64,000 nucleotides of DNA, from contig NC_068933.1 of the NCBI RefSeq assembly GCF_023091745.1, positions 19,348,001 through 19,412,000 of the forward strand, read 5' to 3'. A program made the translations under genes and the position numbers. Source of the stretch: Budorcas taxicolor. Its lineage: Eukaryota; Chordata; Mammalia; Artiodactyla; Bovidae. Positions 11,201 through 23,200 of the stretch are shown one piece after another (the first letter of the stretch is position 1; every line of letters begins with the position of its first letter). The notes below the pieces were generated by a model that was not told the DNA's origin, did not search any database, and worked only from the letters and a program-made list of their open reading frames with translations.

Positions 11201-14200
11201 AAGTTAAAATAGTTTTCTAATAAGCTTGTTTATTTCAAAGTATGGCTCATCTTAATCTTAGAGCTTTACTTTTATCTAAAGTATATTAATAACGTGTGTA
11301 AATATAAAATGTTATTTAGAAAGAATATGATCAACATGAGAATATTTCTACTTGAAATAGATCTTTGAAATAAAGTCTTAGTAATTCTGAACAAAACTAT
11401 ATTATAGATACAACCTATAATATAATCTAAGAAATGTAGCAAACTTGCTTTTTAAACAATGTGTACTGAATCACAGAACTTATTTGATATGGGAACAAAT
11501 AGACATTTTGGCTTATGTTTTCAAATAAGGTGAATGAGATATATTTAGCCCTATCCTGGAAGAAAATAGTAAATTCAGTTTTTAGATAAAGAATATCAGA
11601 GAGGCTTCTGACTCTAGGACAAAGACACAGGAGTGCAAAGTGATGGCTGAGTTTGATATACCTAATGAATGGGATAATCTAGCCCAAGCTGATTTCCAGG
11701 CAGTGTTAAAATACGACCTGATTTTTGAACAAGGTAAAGTAAATTAAGTAAAAGAACTGGGCAATTAAGGCAAGAGATATTACAGGAAGAGGAAATAGAG
11801 ACTGTCAGAAGTTGCAGCATTATGCAATTTAAGAATATTGAACACAAAAAGTTACAAGGGATCAGAAATCGAAATGGCACTGGACACCTTACGAATAGAG
11901 GAATCCTTTCAAAATTCTCAGTGGAGAAAAACCAAATAAAACAAACAAACAGAAAGAAATTAAAACAAACAAAAAACAAAAAGAAAAAAATTAAAAAGAA
12001 AAAAACCCCAAAACTCAGTGGAAACCACTTCAACACAGAATTTGAACTCTACCAACTATGAACTGTGAGGGTATATTAAAGATATTTACAGGTTAAAGAG
12101 AGGAAATCTCAAAATTATTCTTCCCAGCATCTGACAGCATACTGTACTTTCAAAAATGGTCACAGCACTACTTCTGGTCCCATGTGCTCTCCCAGGGGGG
12201 GTTCCCAGATGACTCAGTGGTAAAGAATCTGCCTGAAAGGGCAGGAGACATGGCTTCAATCCTTGGGTCCGGAATATCCCCTGGAGGAGGAAATGGCAAC
12301 CCACTCCAATATTCTTGCTTGGAGAATCCCATGGACAGAGAAGCCTGGCACACTACAGTCCATGGGGGTCACAAAGAATTGGGCACGAATGAGTGACTGA
12401 GCATGCACACATGCTCTTCTAGAACCTCACCACTCCACCATTAAGAGGAAAAGTCTATTTGCTTCCCCTTGAATCGGATCAGGACTCCGTGACTGCCTCA
12501 ACAAACTGAATGAAGCAGAAGTGACACTGAGTGACTTCAGCAGCTAGGCCAGAGAAGGTGAATATGACTTTCTCATAACTCTTTCAGGATGTTCACCCCA
12601 GAAGCCAGCCACGGTGGTGTGAGGAAGCCCAGGCTGCATCCAGGTATTCCAACTGACCTCCCTAGGTAAGAGCTTCTGACAAGAGCTTGCTGATGGTGAG
12701 TAGAACAGAGAAGAGCTCTCTGATGAACCCTTCCTGAATTGAAGAATAATGAGCAAGTAAATGTGTTTACTGTTTTAAGCCGTGCCAGTTGATGTCAAAG
12801 GTGGAGCACAAACAAGCTCTATTAGTACCTAGCCAAACTGCAGATTCACAAGGAAAATAAATGCTGTCATTATTTCAACAAGTTTTAGGATAAACTGTTA
12901 CTCATCCTTAGGAACTTGAACACACCTTTACTTAGGAAGCCACAGGGAGTGAGTAAAGCAAGAAAACAGGAAATAGCCCGAGAGAGAAAAAAACACAGGA
13001 TGCAGGAAAAGGAGAATCCTATACAGGAAGGTGGAAGGGGAAATCCCAGGATGGCAGGTGGACAGCAGCTGCACAGTAATTCAGAATGGAGGGGGAAATG
13101 GAGCAATGTATGCAAGGAAAAAATACTGGAACCTCAAGATTACCTGACAGGCTTGAGGATGTGAAAAAATTATTTGAATGATATTTTTCAGAGCTGCTGA
13201 AAAGAGGTGGGAAATTAAAAAGATCAAAGAATACAAAACGAATGGAAAACTGAAGTAATTATTAACTCCAGAGAAAAGCAAAAAGTTATACCATAACAGA
13301 AATGTAATCATTACAAAGAACTTGGCTCAGCAGGAGGGAATATTCTGAGAGTCAATGTAATGAAAGTACCAAACACAAACTTAAGTAAAAATCATAATTT
13401 CACAGAGGATGAGGGAAAAGAAAGGTATGTGAAAAATAACTAAAACCTTCATCAGTCATGATAGGAAGTCAGTAGACAGTATCCAAAATCAAAGAATCAA
13501 CAGACAGCAGTATCTATATGTTATTCAGAAAGATGAAGATAAATATTAGAGAAGCAGCTAAAAAATAAAATCCAGTTACCTCTGAAAAGTATGAATGTAT
13601 CTGTGTGTGAAAGCGAGGATGTGGAAAGCAGACTGCCTTTTAACCTTATTTGAATTTTTAAGCTATGCTTTGATTACTCAGCTCAAAAGTAAATAAATGT
13701 ATATGCAAACTCTTTCGTTACAAACATACTTACTATGGGAATGCTGTTGAAGCAGGAGCTAAAACTGGAGGATTCTTCCAAAACTCATCCAACAGACTCT
13801 GAATAATTTTCCCAAGATCTGAATGCATTGTAAACTAAAAGTAACAGTAATACACAGTGATCAAAATCATTTTTGAAAAAAGATTATATAGTCTCATTAA
13901 GATACTTAAACTGTAAAACTTAACCTTAAATCCACTTTTGTAAGTCACAAATTAAATGAAAGGCAAAGGATATTATGTCAGCTGAACATCCACAACTTAC
14001 TATAGAAGCAATACCATAAATGAGGTTAAAATTTTATTTAGTTAATAATGGAGCTGAAATATTTCCACACTTTACTACCGATAGTAATCTGAAGGTTCAA
14101 AGGTAATTTCTAAGTACACTGAAGTTATAGTCCTTCATGTTAGTGAATCACATACATATCCTAAAAAATGTAAGGCAAATTTGAATTTTATCCCTTCCTA

Positions 14201-17200
14201 ACTACTATAAAAGATCTACTCTGAACCCAAGTTTTAACATCAACAGGTCCTCACCATTGAAAATCAAAAACCCTTCAAATCTGGATTATCTATTAAGTAT
14301 AGTGAACATTTTGAAATAAATCATACCATATACATACATTGCTTACTAATGGAGAGGTAACATACACTCCTTGTTTATCCACTAAGTGATGCCGTATTGG
14401 TGGATAAACACTGATCACTGGTTTTTCCTGAGGAAATTGTGGAGGAAGCAATCTGGCAAAAGTAGAACAGATTCAAAAACAAAGACAACGTTATATAATC
14501 ATAATTCTAAAACAAAGTTACTTAAAAGCAAATTAAATTTTCATACTTTCATTTAGATTAATTATTCAGTAATTAGTGCTCTATTATGGTTGTTAAGTTG
14601 ACTGAACCTATATAGAAAGACACACTTTGGCAACAAGACTATAATTAATTCAATACAGTAAAACCTTTTTAATGTGGAGTAAGGATAATGTGAATTATAG
14701 ACTGTTCTTCAAATTGGGCCAATTAATTGCTTTCAAACACATCACATTATACCAAACTATCCAAAATTTCAGCGAAAAATTATACATTTTTATCAGGTGA
14801 ACCATGTTATGCCAGTCTGGCTTTTTACTGAACCACAGGTCTTGGCATATAACTTTCTAGTGGCATTCCTTCTTTTGAAATGCTGCCAAGAAGTGTTTCA
14901 CTATACACTGAATTCTTAATGAGCAAATAGATAAAATAAGAAGTACTAGGGTTGGAATACTGGAGCTGACACCATGCCTTGGTGCTATGCGGCTCTCTTC
15001 AAAATGTCTCAATTAACACATCTCTCCCAACTTTGAGGTCAGTCCTATGGTTTCAGCTAATTAACAGTAAATTCCCAGTACCAAAAGGAAAAAGAGTAAA
15101 AATCTTAACCCTTTCAAAGTGACTGCAAATTTGAAATTAGGGAGTGAAGTCTTTAAGAATGCACTTTTACTGGACATGGAACCTTGCAAATCTCTAAAAT
15201 CTAGATGAATACATCCTTTTAAACTGCCACTCCATTCCCCTCCTGGCTCGGGGAACTATTTGTTGTCAAGAGGGAAACTAGGTCTTTATTGGCTTCTTCT
15301 ACTTAGCTGTACCAGGGCGTGTTATGAGAGATAAAACTACCTCAGGTATATAGTTTAGGCTGTTAAACTACTTTGGAAAAGAGGCAATGAATGGCCTTTG
15401 AAGCCCAAACAGTCTGGGTTTCTCTCCTGACTACTGTATTCACTACCTACTTGAATATAATTTGTTTTAGTTTTCAGGGCTGATGTGACGATTCATAAAG
15501 CTCCCATATATTGACATAACACAGCATAATGGTTGGCACTGCTATATATTCACTCTTTAATTTCCACTCATTCAACTAGGATTTAATATGGGATCCCACG
15601 TGAAGGTACCTCACTAGGCAATGAGGATCTGACGATGAACAAACATAGTTTCTATCTTCAAGTTAAGTGCATTTTTACTGTACCTCACTCAAACACTCGC
15701 TTGAGCAGCCAGCCAGCTAATGCAATCTGAGGTAATAATAATTCTTTCTTGTTGAAGTCTAATAAATGCACTTATGGCTAAATGAGTACTAGCAATCACT
15801 TTGCCCAAACTTTCTTCTTTATTACTTAATAACCTCATGATTATATTTTTTACTTTTAATTTTTTTTCTTTAAAAATATTCTGCAGATCAAATTCAACTC
15901 TGAACTTGCTGGCTGCTGTATTATATTGGTTGCTGAAAACCAGAATATTTTAACTTGTTTCTGATGTAAAGGTGATTGCTCCTCTAACAGTCTCTGCACA
16001 CGATCCCTTCCACTGCTGGTTGTATGCTCACTCAGCCTGCCTTCAGCTAAGAGTTTAGTGCAAATCAATAAAAGATCTATTACATGTTTGTGTTCCATTT
16101 CCTCTTTCATAGTTTCTTATCACAATCTCTATTACAATGACATATTTAAACTTTTATATTTCACAGAATTGTGTAAGTTTAATGAACTTTAGATACTAGA
16201 AAAGGAAATAAATTCACTTTTAAACAGCTTACTTCTGACAGTAGCTAAGAAACAAAATGATAAAAAGATTTTTAAAAGTCCTAAAAGTCCTATTACATGA
16301 AAAAACAAGATACAATTCTACTCACATATTAATGTTAATTGTCAGGTTATTTACAGTGAAAGGCAACCTGTATTCCACATCTTTCTGTATTTCAGCTATG
16401 CTGTAGGAGAAAATTTGAGAAAAAAATTTATCTAAAGTTATAAAAACCATTAATGTTAAAAGCAAACATTAAAATTTGTAGGGTCTACTAAAACTGCTTC
16501 ATTTTAATCACAGAATCTAGAGCGCCAATATAACTTGTATCTTGAGGGGGAAATGACCACAGAAAAGATTATCAAATAAGCAGGCAATACTATTCTGAGA
16601 TATTGTCAGGGCGTTGCTAAGAGATGGAGTTAACCTGGCGAGGTAAAGAGGCAAAGAAAAACTGAATTAGTGCTACACTGATTACTATCACTTCATCTAA
16701 GTTATTGCTGTGCTGTGTGCTGTGCTCAGTCACTCAGTCGTGTCTGACTCTTTGTGACCCCATGGACTGCAGCCTACCAGGCTCCTCTGTCCATGGGGAT
16801 TCTCCAGGCAAGAGTACTGGAGTGGGTTGCCATGCTCTCTTCCAGGGGATCTTCCCAACCCAAGGATCAAATCCAATCTTCCATATGCAGGTGGATTCTT
16901 TACTGTCTGAGCCACCAGGGAAGAAATTTATCATTAGTAGAAGCAACTGTGGGCATGAGTTTGAGCTAACTCCGGGAGAGAGTGAAGCCGGGCATGCTGC
17001 AGTCCATGGGGCTGGAAAGAGTCAGACATGACTTAGCAACTGAACAAGAAGAAGCAATTGCCAAGTCCTCTAGTTAAAACAGGTCAGCAAGAGACCTACG
17101 TTCTGATTACAGTCCTGCCACTGCCAGCTGTATTGACAGGGCTTTCAGAGTTTAAACTGAGAAGTCTGGATGAGATGTCTCCTACAGCCTTATGACAGAT

Positions 17201-20200
17201 AGAGACAGCTGGCTGCTTTTCAAAACCAAATATTCCCCTTCTTCCTAAATAAGAGAATCCTGATTTTATTCTGAGCAGTAATGTTGTAGCTTTTCTTGTA
17301 GCAAGTTGTTGCTACAGGCTTAAGTTCCAGCCAATAAAACACAGTTAAGTTGGGGGAGGTAGAATTTAAAGGGCAACAAAAACTGGTATAGAGTCTATTT
17401 GCCCTTCCTCCCTGGCCCTGAAAGACAAACTTTGAACCATATTGGACCAGGAGTGACCCTGAGAATCAGAGCCAAACACTAGGGAGAGCTCAGCAGACAG
17501 CAATAGCTTGGGTCCTTAATGGTTATGGAATCAACAAACTGAATTTCTTGTATGCAAGAGAAAAAGAAACTTTTATCATCTCACTTTTATCAAGTTACTA
17601 TTTGGGGACTCTTCATTACTAACAGTTGAATATAATTGCCATCTACTAAAAGTTCCCTATACTTTAACATTTTACATTCAGAATTTTTATTAAATTTTTT
17701 GGGGGGCCATGCCCCCATAGCATGTGGAATCTTAAAGCTTCCTGACCCAGGACTGAACCCACACCCCTTGTATTCGAAGCTTGGGATCTTAACCACTGGA
17801 CTACCAGGCAAGTCCCCAGAATTTTATTTTATTTTTGATTGCTGGCATGCAATTATTACAAGTATAATCTACCAACCAGATCTTTTGGTGACTCACTTGG
17901 AATTCTAACTAACATTTATAATCTTTCCAAAGGGAAAAATGTTAAGTAGTATTAATGAGTTATGGTTGAAAGGAAGCCTGATATCCAAAAGGACATGAAT
18001 CCTTTTCAAGCATGAATCCTTTTAAAAGATCTAGCAGTTACATAACTTATTTTTTGTTCTTTTTGGTTGCTTTAATTAGTAGTTTTGGAAGACCTGTCTT
18101 ATTTTCCTCATTTTGGGGGGGATGAATCAAGATTGCCGGGAGAAATATCAATAACCTCAGATATGCAGATGACACCACCCTTATGGCAGAAAGTGAAGAG
18201 GACCTAAAGAGCCTCTTGATCAAAGTGAAAGAGGAGAGTCAAAAAGTTGGCTTAAAGCTGAACATTCACAAAATGAAGATCATGGCATCTGGTCTCATCA
18301 CTTAATGGGAAATAGATGAGAAAACAGTGGAAACAGTGTCAGACTTTATTTTGGGGGGCTCCAAAATCACTGTAGATGGTGATTGCAGCCATGAAATTAA
18401 AAGACGCTTACTCCTTGGAAGGAAAGTTATGACCAACCTAGATAGCATATTCAAAAGCAGAGACATTACTTTGCCAACAAAGGTCCATCTAGTCAAGGCT
18501 ATGGTTTTTCCAGTGGTCATGTATGGATGTGAAAGTTGGACTGTGAAGAAAGCTGAGCACCGAAGAATTGATGCTTTTGAACTGTGGTGTTGGAGAAGAC
18601 TCCTGAGACTCCCTTGGACTGCAAGGAGATCCAACCAGTCCACTCTGAAGATCAGTCCTGGGTCTACTTTGGAAGGACTGATGCTAAAGCTGAAACTCCA
18701 ATACTTCAGCCAATTCATGTAGAGTCGATTCATTGGAAAAGACTCTGATGCTGGGAGGGATTGGGGGCAGGAGGTGAAGGGGACAACAGAGGATGAGATG
18801 GCTGGATGGCATCACCAACACGATGGACTTGAGTTTGGGTGAACTCTGGGAGTTGGTAATAGACAGGGAGGCCTGGCGTGCTGCGATTTATGGGGTCACA
18901 AAGAGTCAGACACGACTGAGTGACTGAATTGAACTGATGACTTTTTTTGCCTTCTGATAAAAACCTAGCCTCCCAAATATGTAAATTTCAGCTTGTCTGA
19001 AAGGTTCAAAAGTGTTGGGATAGAATTACAAAGAACTCATAGATGTTCCCTCTGACATCCCGTGGACTGAAGTTATGACTGAAGAAAAGAAATAGTTGAG
19101 AAAAGACTCAAGAAAATATTCAATATTAAGACTAACTTAAAGTTTCTCTTTGGGGATCAGGTTCAGACTAGGATACTAAAGTTTTCCCAGTTGTATTGAT
19201 ATAAACACAATCAATAAAACGGCTTAAGCTTTTTGTTTCTGTTATCTTAGATGTCAATGGTGTCAATGCTTCAGAGGAATACTGATCACAACAGTATCAA
19301 AGCCAAGCAGAGCATTTCAGTGACTAAGAGCATAACATCTTCAATTAGGCTTCCTGGGGTCAAATCCTTCCTCCATTTACTTGTGTGATCACAATCTGCC
19401 TAAGCCTTATCTCTCATATGGTAAATGGGGATGTTAAAAATACCCATCTTGCTAAAAGTGTTGTTAGATTAAGTGAGATAATGCAGGTAAAGCCCTCCCC
19501 ACATAATACCATAATTGTTCAATATATTTTAGCATTATTAAGCAAGCATTTAAAATACATATCCAAGTTGGAGCCTGTCTATATTTGTAGTACTAAAGTG
19601 TTAAGTCATTTTTTCAGACACTGTCTTTTTATACAAAACAAAGTGAATTTGATTAAAATAATTTTTGGCCTGAAGTGTTCAATTCAGTGTCCCCATAATT
19701 ATGTTGCCCTTCTCCAGGGGTTTTCCCAAACCCTGAGATCGAACCCAGGTCTCCTACATTGCAGGTGGATTCTTTACCATCTGAACCACCAGGGAAGTCA
19801 AAGGTAGTATTCGTAGTATTAATGAGAACTGAACTATCATTAACAAATTCCAAAACAGGTTAGCCATGGCAACTGATGGGTTGAGGACATGTTGCCCCTA
19901 AATGTGGCCCCTTGGCATCTTCAATATTTTAAACTGAAGTAATATGAGAAAACAGCAGAAACAGGAAGGTTACTCTGACCTTCTCCCTCATCTTTCTTAA
20001 AACAGAAAATAGGTCATAAGACCTCATTAAGAGGTGCCTACCCTACACCAAGAGGAAGGAGCATCTGAATCTCAGAAGACACAGAGACAGTGAAAGAACC
20101 TAAGAAGCCAGGCTTGCTAAGTCATCATTGTTCCCTGCAACCACATGTCCCCTGCCCCTCCTTTTGCTATTTCAAGTAACTTACTACAATGACAAGCCTG

Positions 20201-23200
20201 CTTCAATTTATTGTGCTTCACTGATACTGCTTTTCTTTTCTTTTTTTAACAAATTGAAGGTCTGCAGCAACTCTGAAGAGGAGCTAAAAAGCCTCTTGAT
20301 GAAAGTGAAAGAGAAGAGCGAAAAAGTTGGCTTAAAGCTCAACATTCAGAAAATGAAGACCATCGCATCCGGTCCCATCACTTCATGGGAAATAGATGGG
20401 GAAACAGTAGAAACAGTGTCAGACTTTATTTTTGGGGGCTCCAAAATCACTGCAGATGGTGACTGCAGCCATGAAATTAAAAGACGCTTACTCCTTGGAA
20501 GGAAAGTTATGATCAACCTAGATAGTATATTCAAAAGCAGAAACATTACTTTGCTGACTAAGGTCCGCCTAGTCAAGGCTATGATTTTTCCTGTGGTCAT
20601 GTATGGATGTGAGAGTTGGACTGTGAAGAAGGCTGAGCGCCAAAGAATTGATGCTTCTGAACTGTGGTGTTGGAGAAGCCTCTTGAGAGTCCCTTGGACT
20701 GCAAGGAGATCCAACCAGTCCATTCTGAAGATCAACCCTGGGATTTCTTTGGAAGGAATGATGCTAAAGCTGAAGCTCCAGTACTCTGGCCACCTCATGC
20801 AAAGAGTTGACTCATTGGAAAAGACTCTGATGTTGGGAGAGATTGGGGGCAGGAGGAGAAGGGGACGACCGAGGATGAGATGGCTGGATGACATCACTGA
20901 CTCGATGGACGTGAGTCTGAGTGAACTCCGGGAGATGGTGATGGACAGGGAGGCCTGGCATGCTGCGATTCATGGGGTCGCAAAGAGTCGGACATGACTG
21001 AGCGACTGAACTGAACTGAACTGAACTGAGCAACTCTGCATAGATAGAGCAAGACCACTGTTATCACTTTTCCAATAGCATTTCCTCACTTCATGTTTCT
21101 GTGTTACATACTGATAATTCTCACAATATTTCAAATCCTCTACCAGCAGAAAGACTGCGACTCACTGAAAGCTCAACTGATGGTTAGTGTTTTTTAGCAA
21201 TAAAATATTTTTAAGAATACATACATTGGTTTTTAGACATAATGCTATTGCACACTTAATAAACTACAGTATAATGTAAACATAACTTTATATGTACTGG
21301 GAAAAACAATAATTCATGTGACACGCTTCACTGCAACACAGATCTTCCCTGGTGGCTCAAACAGTACAGAATCTGCCTGTAATGTGGGAAATCTGGGTTC
21401 AATCCCTGGGTTGGGAAGATCCCCTGGAGAAGGGCATGGCAACCCACTCCAGTATTCTTGCCTGGAGAATCCCATGGACAAAGGAGCCTGGTGGGCTATA
21501 TCTGTGGGGTCACAAAGGACAGGACTGAAGCGAATGAGCACGCATGGATGCTGGCACTCAGCTGGCAATATCACTAAGACATGCCTTGCACTCCTTAACC
21601 CACCACATTCCTCCACAACTGTCATCCCAACTTTCATCAAGCCCAGTGTAAAATACTCAGGTCCATTTCTCTGGCTCTTCATTTCCTTTTGAAGATCTCC
21701 CTGATACGTAAACTCACATTAAATTTGTGCACTTTTCTCCTATTAATCTTTGGTTGGTTAATTTTCAGACCCAACCCTGAGAGCAAGAATATCAAGGAAG
21801 GCTGCTTCCTCCTCTATGTGAGTTGCGTTAGATAAAATGGCAGATACTCGTTCCACTTAATTAAAACAAGAATCATTCCCTGAATCTTTATCACAAATGT
21901 GATTCTGAATTTTTTGCTATTTCAAGTGACTTTTAAAAAACTTATTCCAAAAATAATTCTTTCTCAACAGGGAAAAAAAATTATTTTTCCAAATCAGTAA
22001 ATGTTATTTTACAAGAGTTTTAAATGTCTACATAATGTTCTAATATATTGTTTAACCCATTCTGTACTATTAGATATTGAAACTAAGCAGGACCCTGGGG
22101 GTTCCTGGGCATGAAAGCCTTTCTAAGTCCCCATTTTTGGTTTGCAGGAATAGACTCCAGTCTCCATGACCTTGAAAGGGCAAATTCAAACAGTCGCTAA
22201 TCAGGGATGGGAGGAGATTGGGAAACAAGGGAGGAGACTGCCCCACCTCACCCACCCCCAGGCCAGACTAAAGGCTTGGGAGTACCCTGCTCCTTATTAG
22301 CAACTCTGCCCTTGAACCTGCTGTAAAACTTTTCAACAAATCATCCCAGGTTGGGACACAGCTTTTCAGGGCACAGGCCAGCTGTGTCTCTTTGCCTGGC
22401 AAAGTAATAAAGCTATTCTTTTCTCTTTCAGCCAAAACTCTGTCTCAGATTTTATTCCGATTGATGCACAGAGGCTGAGTTTTCAGCATCAATATTTAGA
22501 TTGTTTCCAAGTTTACTGCTATAAACCATGCTTTGACAAACATTCTTAGTCATATCTTTACACTGACAGGTAGTACTCTTTGGATGTAAACACACACATG
22601 TGTTCTACAGTAATACTGCAATCTCACCAGAGAAAATTTAAATAATCTTCTATTAATAATTTTATTCTCTAGGTTCTCTGAGAACAGTGAATTGCTATGG
22701 TTTTATTTCAGCAACTCTGAGTCTGTTCTGGACTAAAGAAAGCTGAGACAGGTAACTTTTGTCAGAATGTGTGGTTAATTGGCATCCACTATATTTGACA
22801 GCCCCTAAAACCATATGCAAACAGACCTTGAAATGCAAGAGACACACTAGCTATGGTTGGGATCCCTTTCACAGAAGAATCATTTATCTCCTTACTTTAT
22901 ATTTTATGTAAACCTGGATTCTGTAACTAAGATTAGGTTCAGCTGAACAGCTACCATACATACAGCATTTCCCAAGGAACGGAAACAGCATGGTCCCGTT
23001 TGTTTTCTCAGTCACCAACTGACTGAAAAAGATCAAGACTGATTCCATCATTTCCCCTTTTTAACTCAAGGAAGGGTTTTTAGGTGAGGCTGGTGGTGCC
23101 GAGTAACCCGGCAGCGTCTTTTCGCTTCGGACCTGTTTCTGTGCGCAGTAGTGGCTGGAGGCTTTGCAGGTGAGAAAATGGCATTTGTGAAGAGTGGATG

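Larger units (their letters stand above)
5955..13733. other. VPS37A intron 4, rich in transposons
   Basis: This 7.8-kb intron is mostly repeat: an unassigned old element (about 7020-8090), an L1 split by a BovB copy and a SINE (8385-11040), a degenerate coding-like stretch with an A-rich insert (11640-12060) and a Bov-tA SINE (12190-12400). The parts 5984-6990 and 12420-13720 show no gene that I recognise. Confidence 0.65.

Noticed and set aside
21318..21692. ORFs in SINE regions (here and at 12.2, 16.7, 25.5, 29.7, 50.1, 51.0, 55.8 and 56.2 kb)
   Set aside because: They are translations of Bov-tA/Bov-A SINEs. The recurring peptides (for example around 'NPLQYSCLENP') come from repeat sequence.
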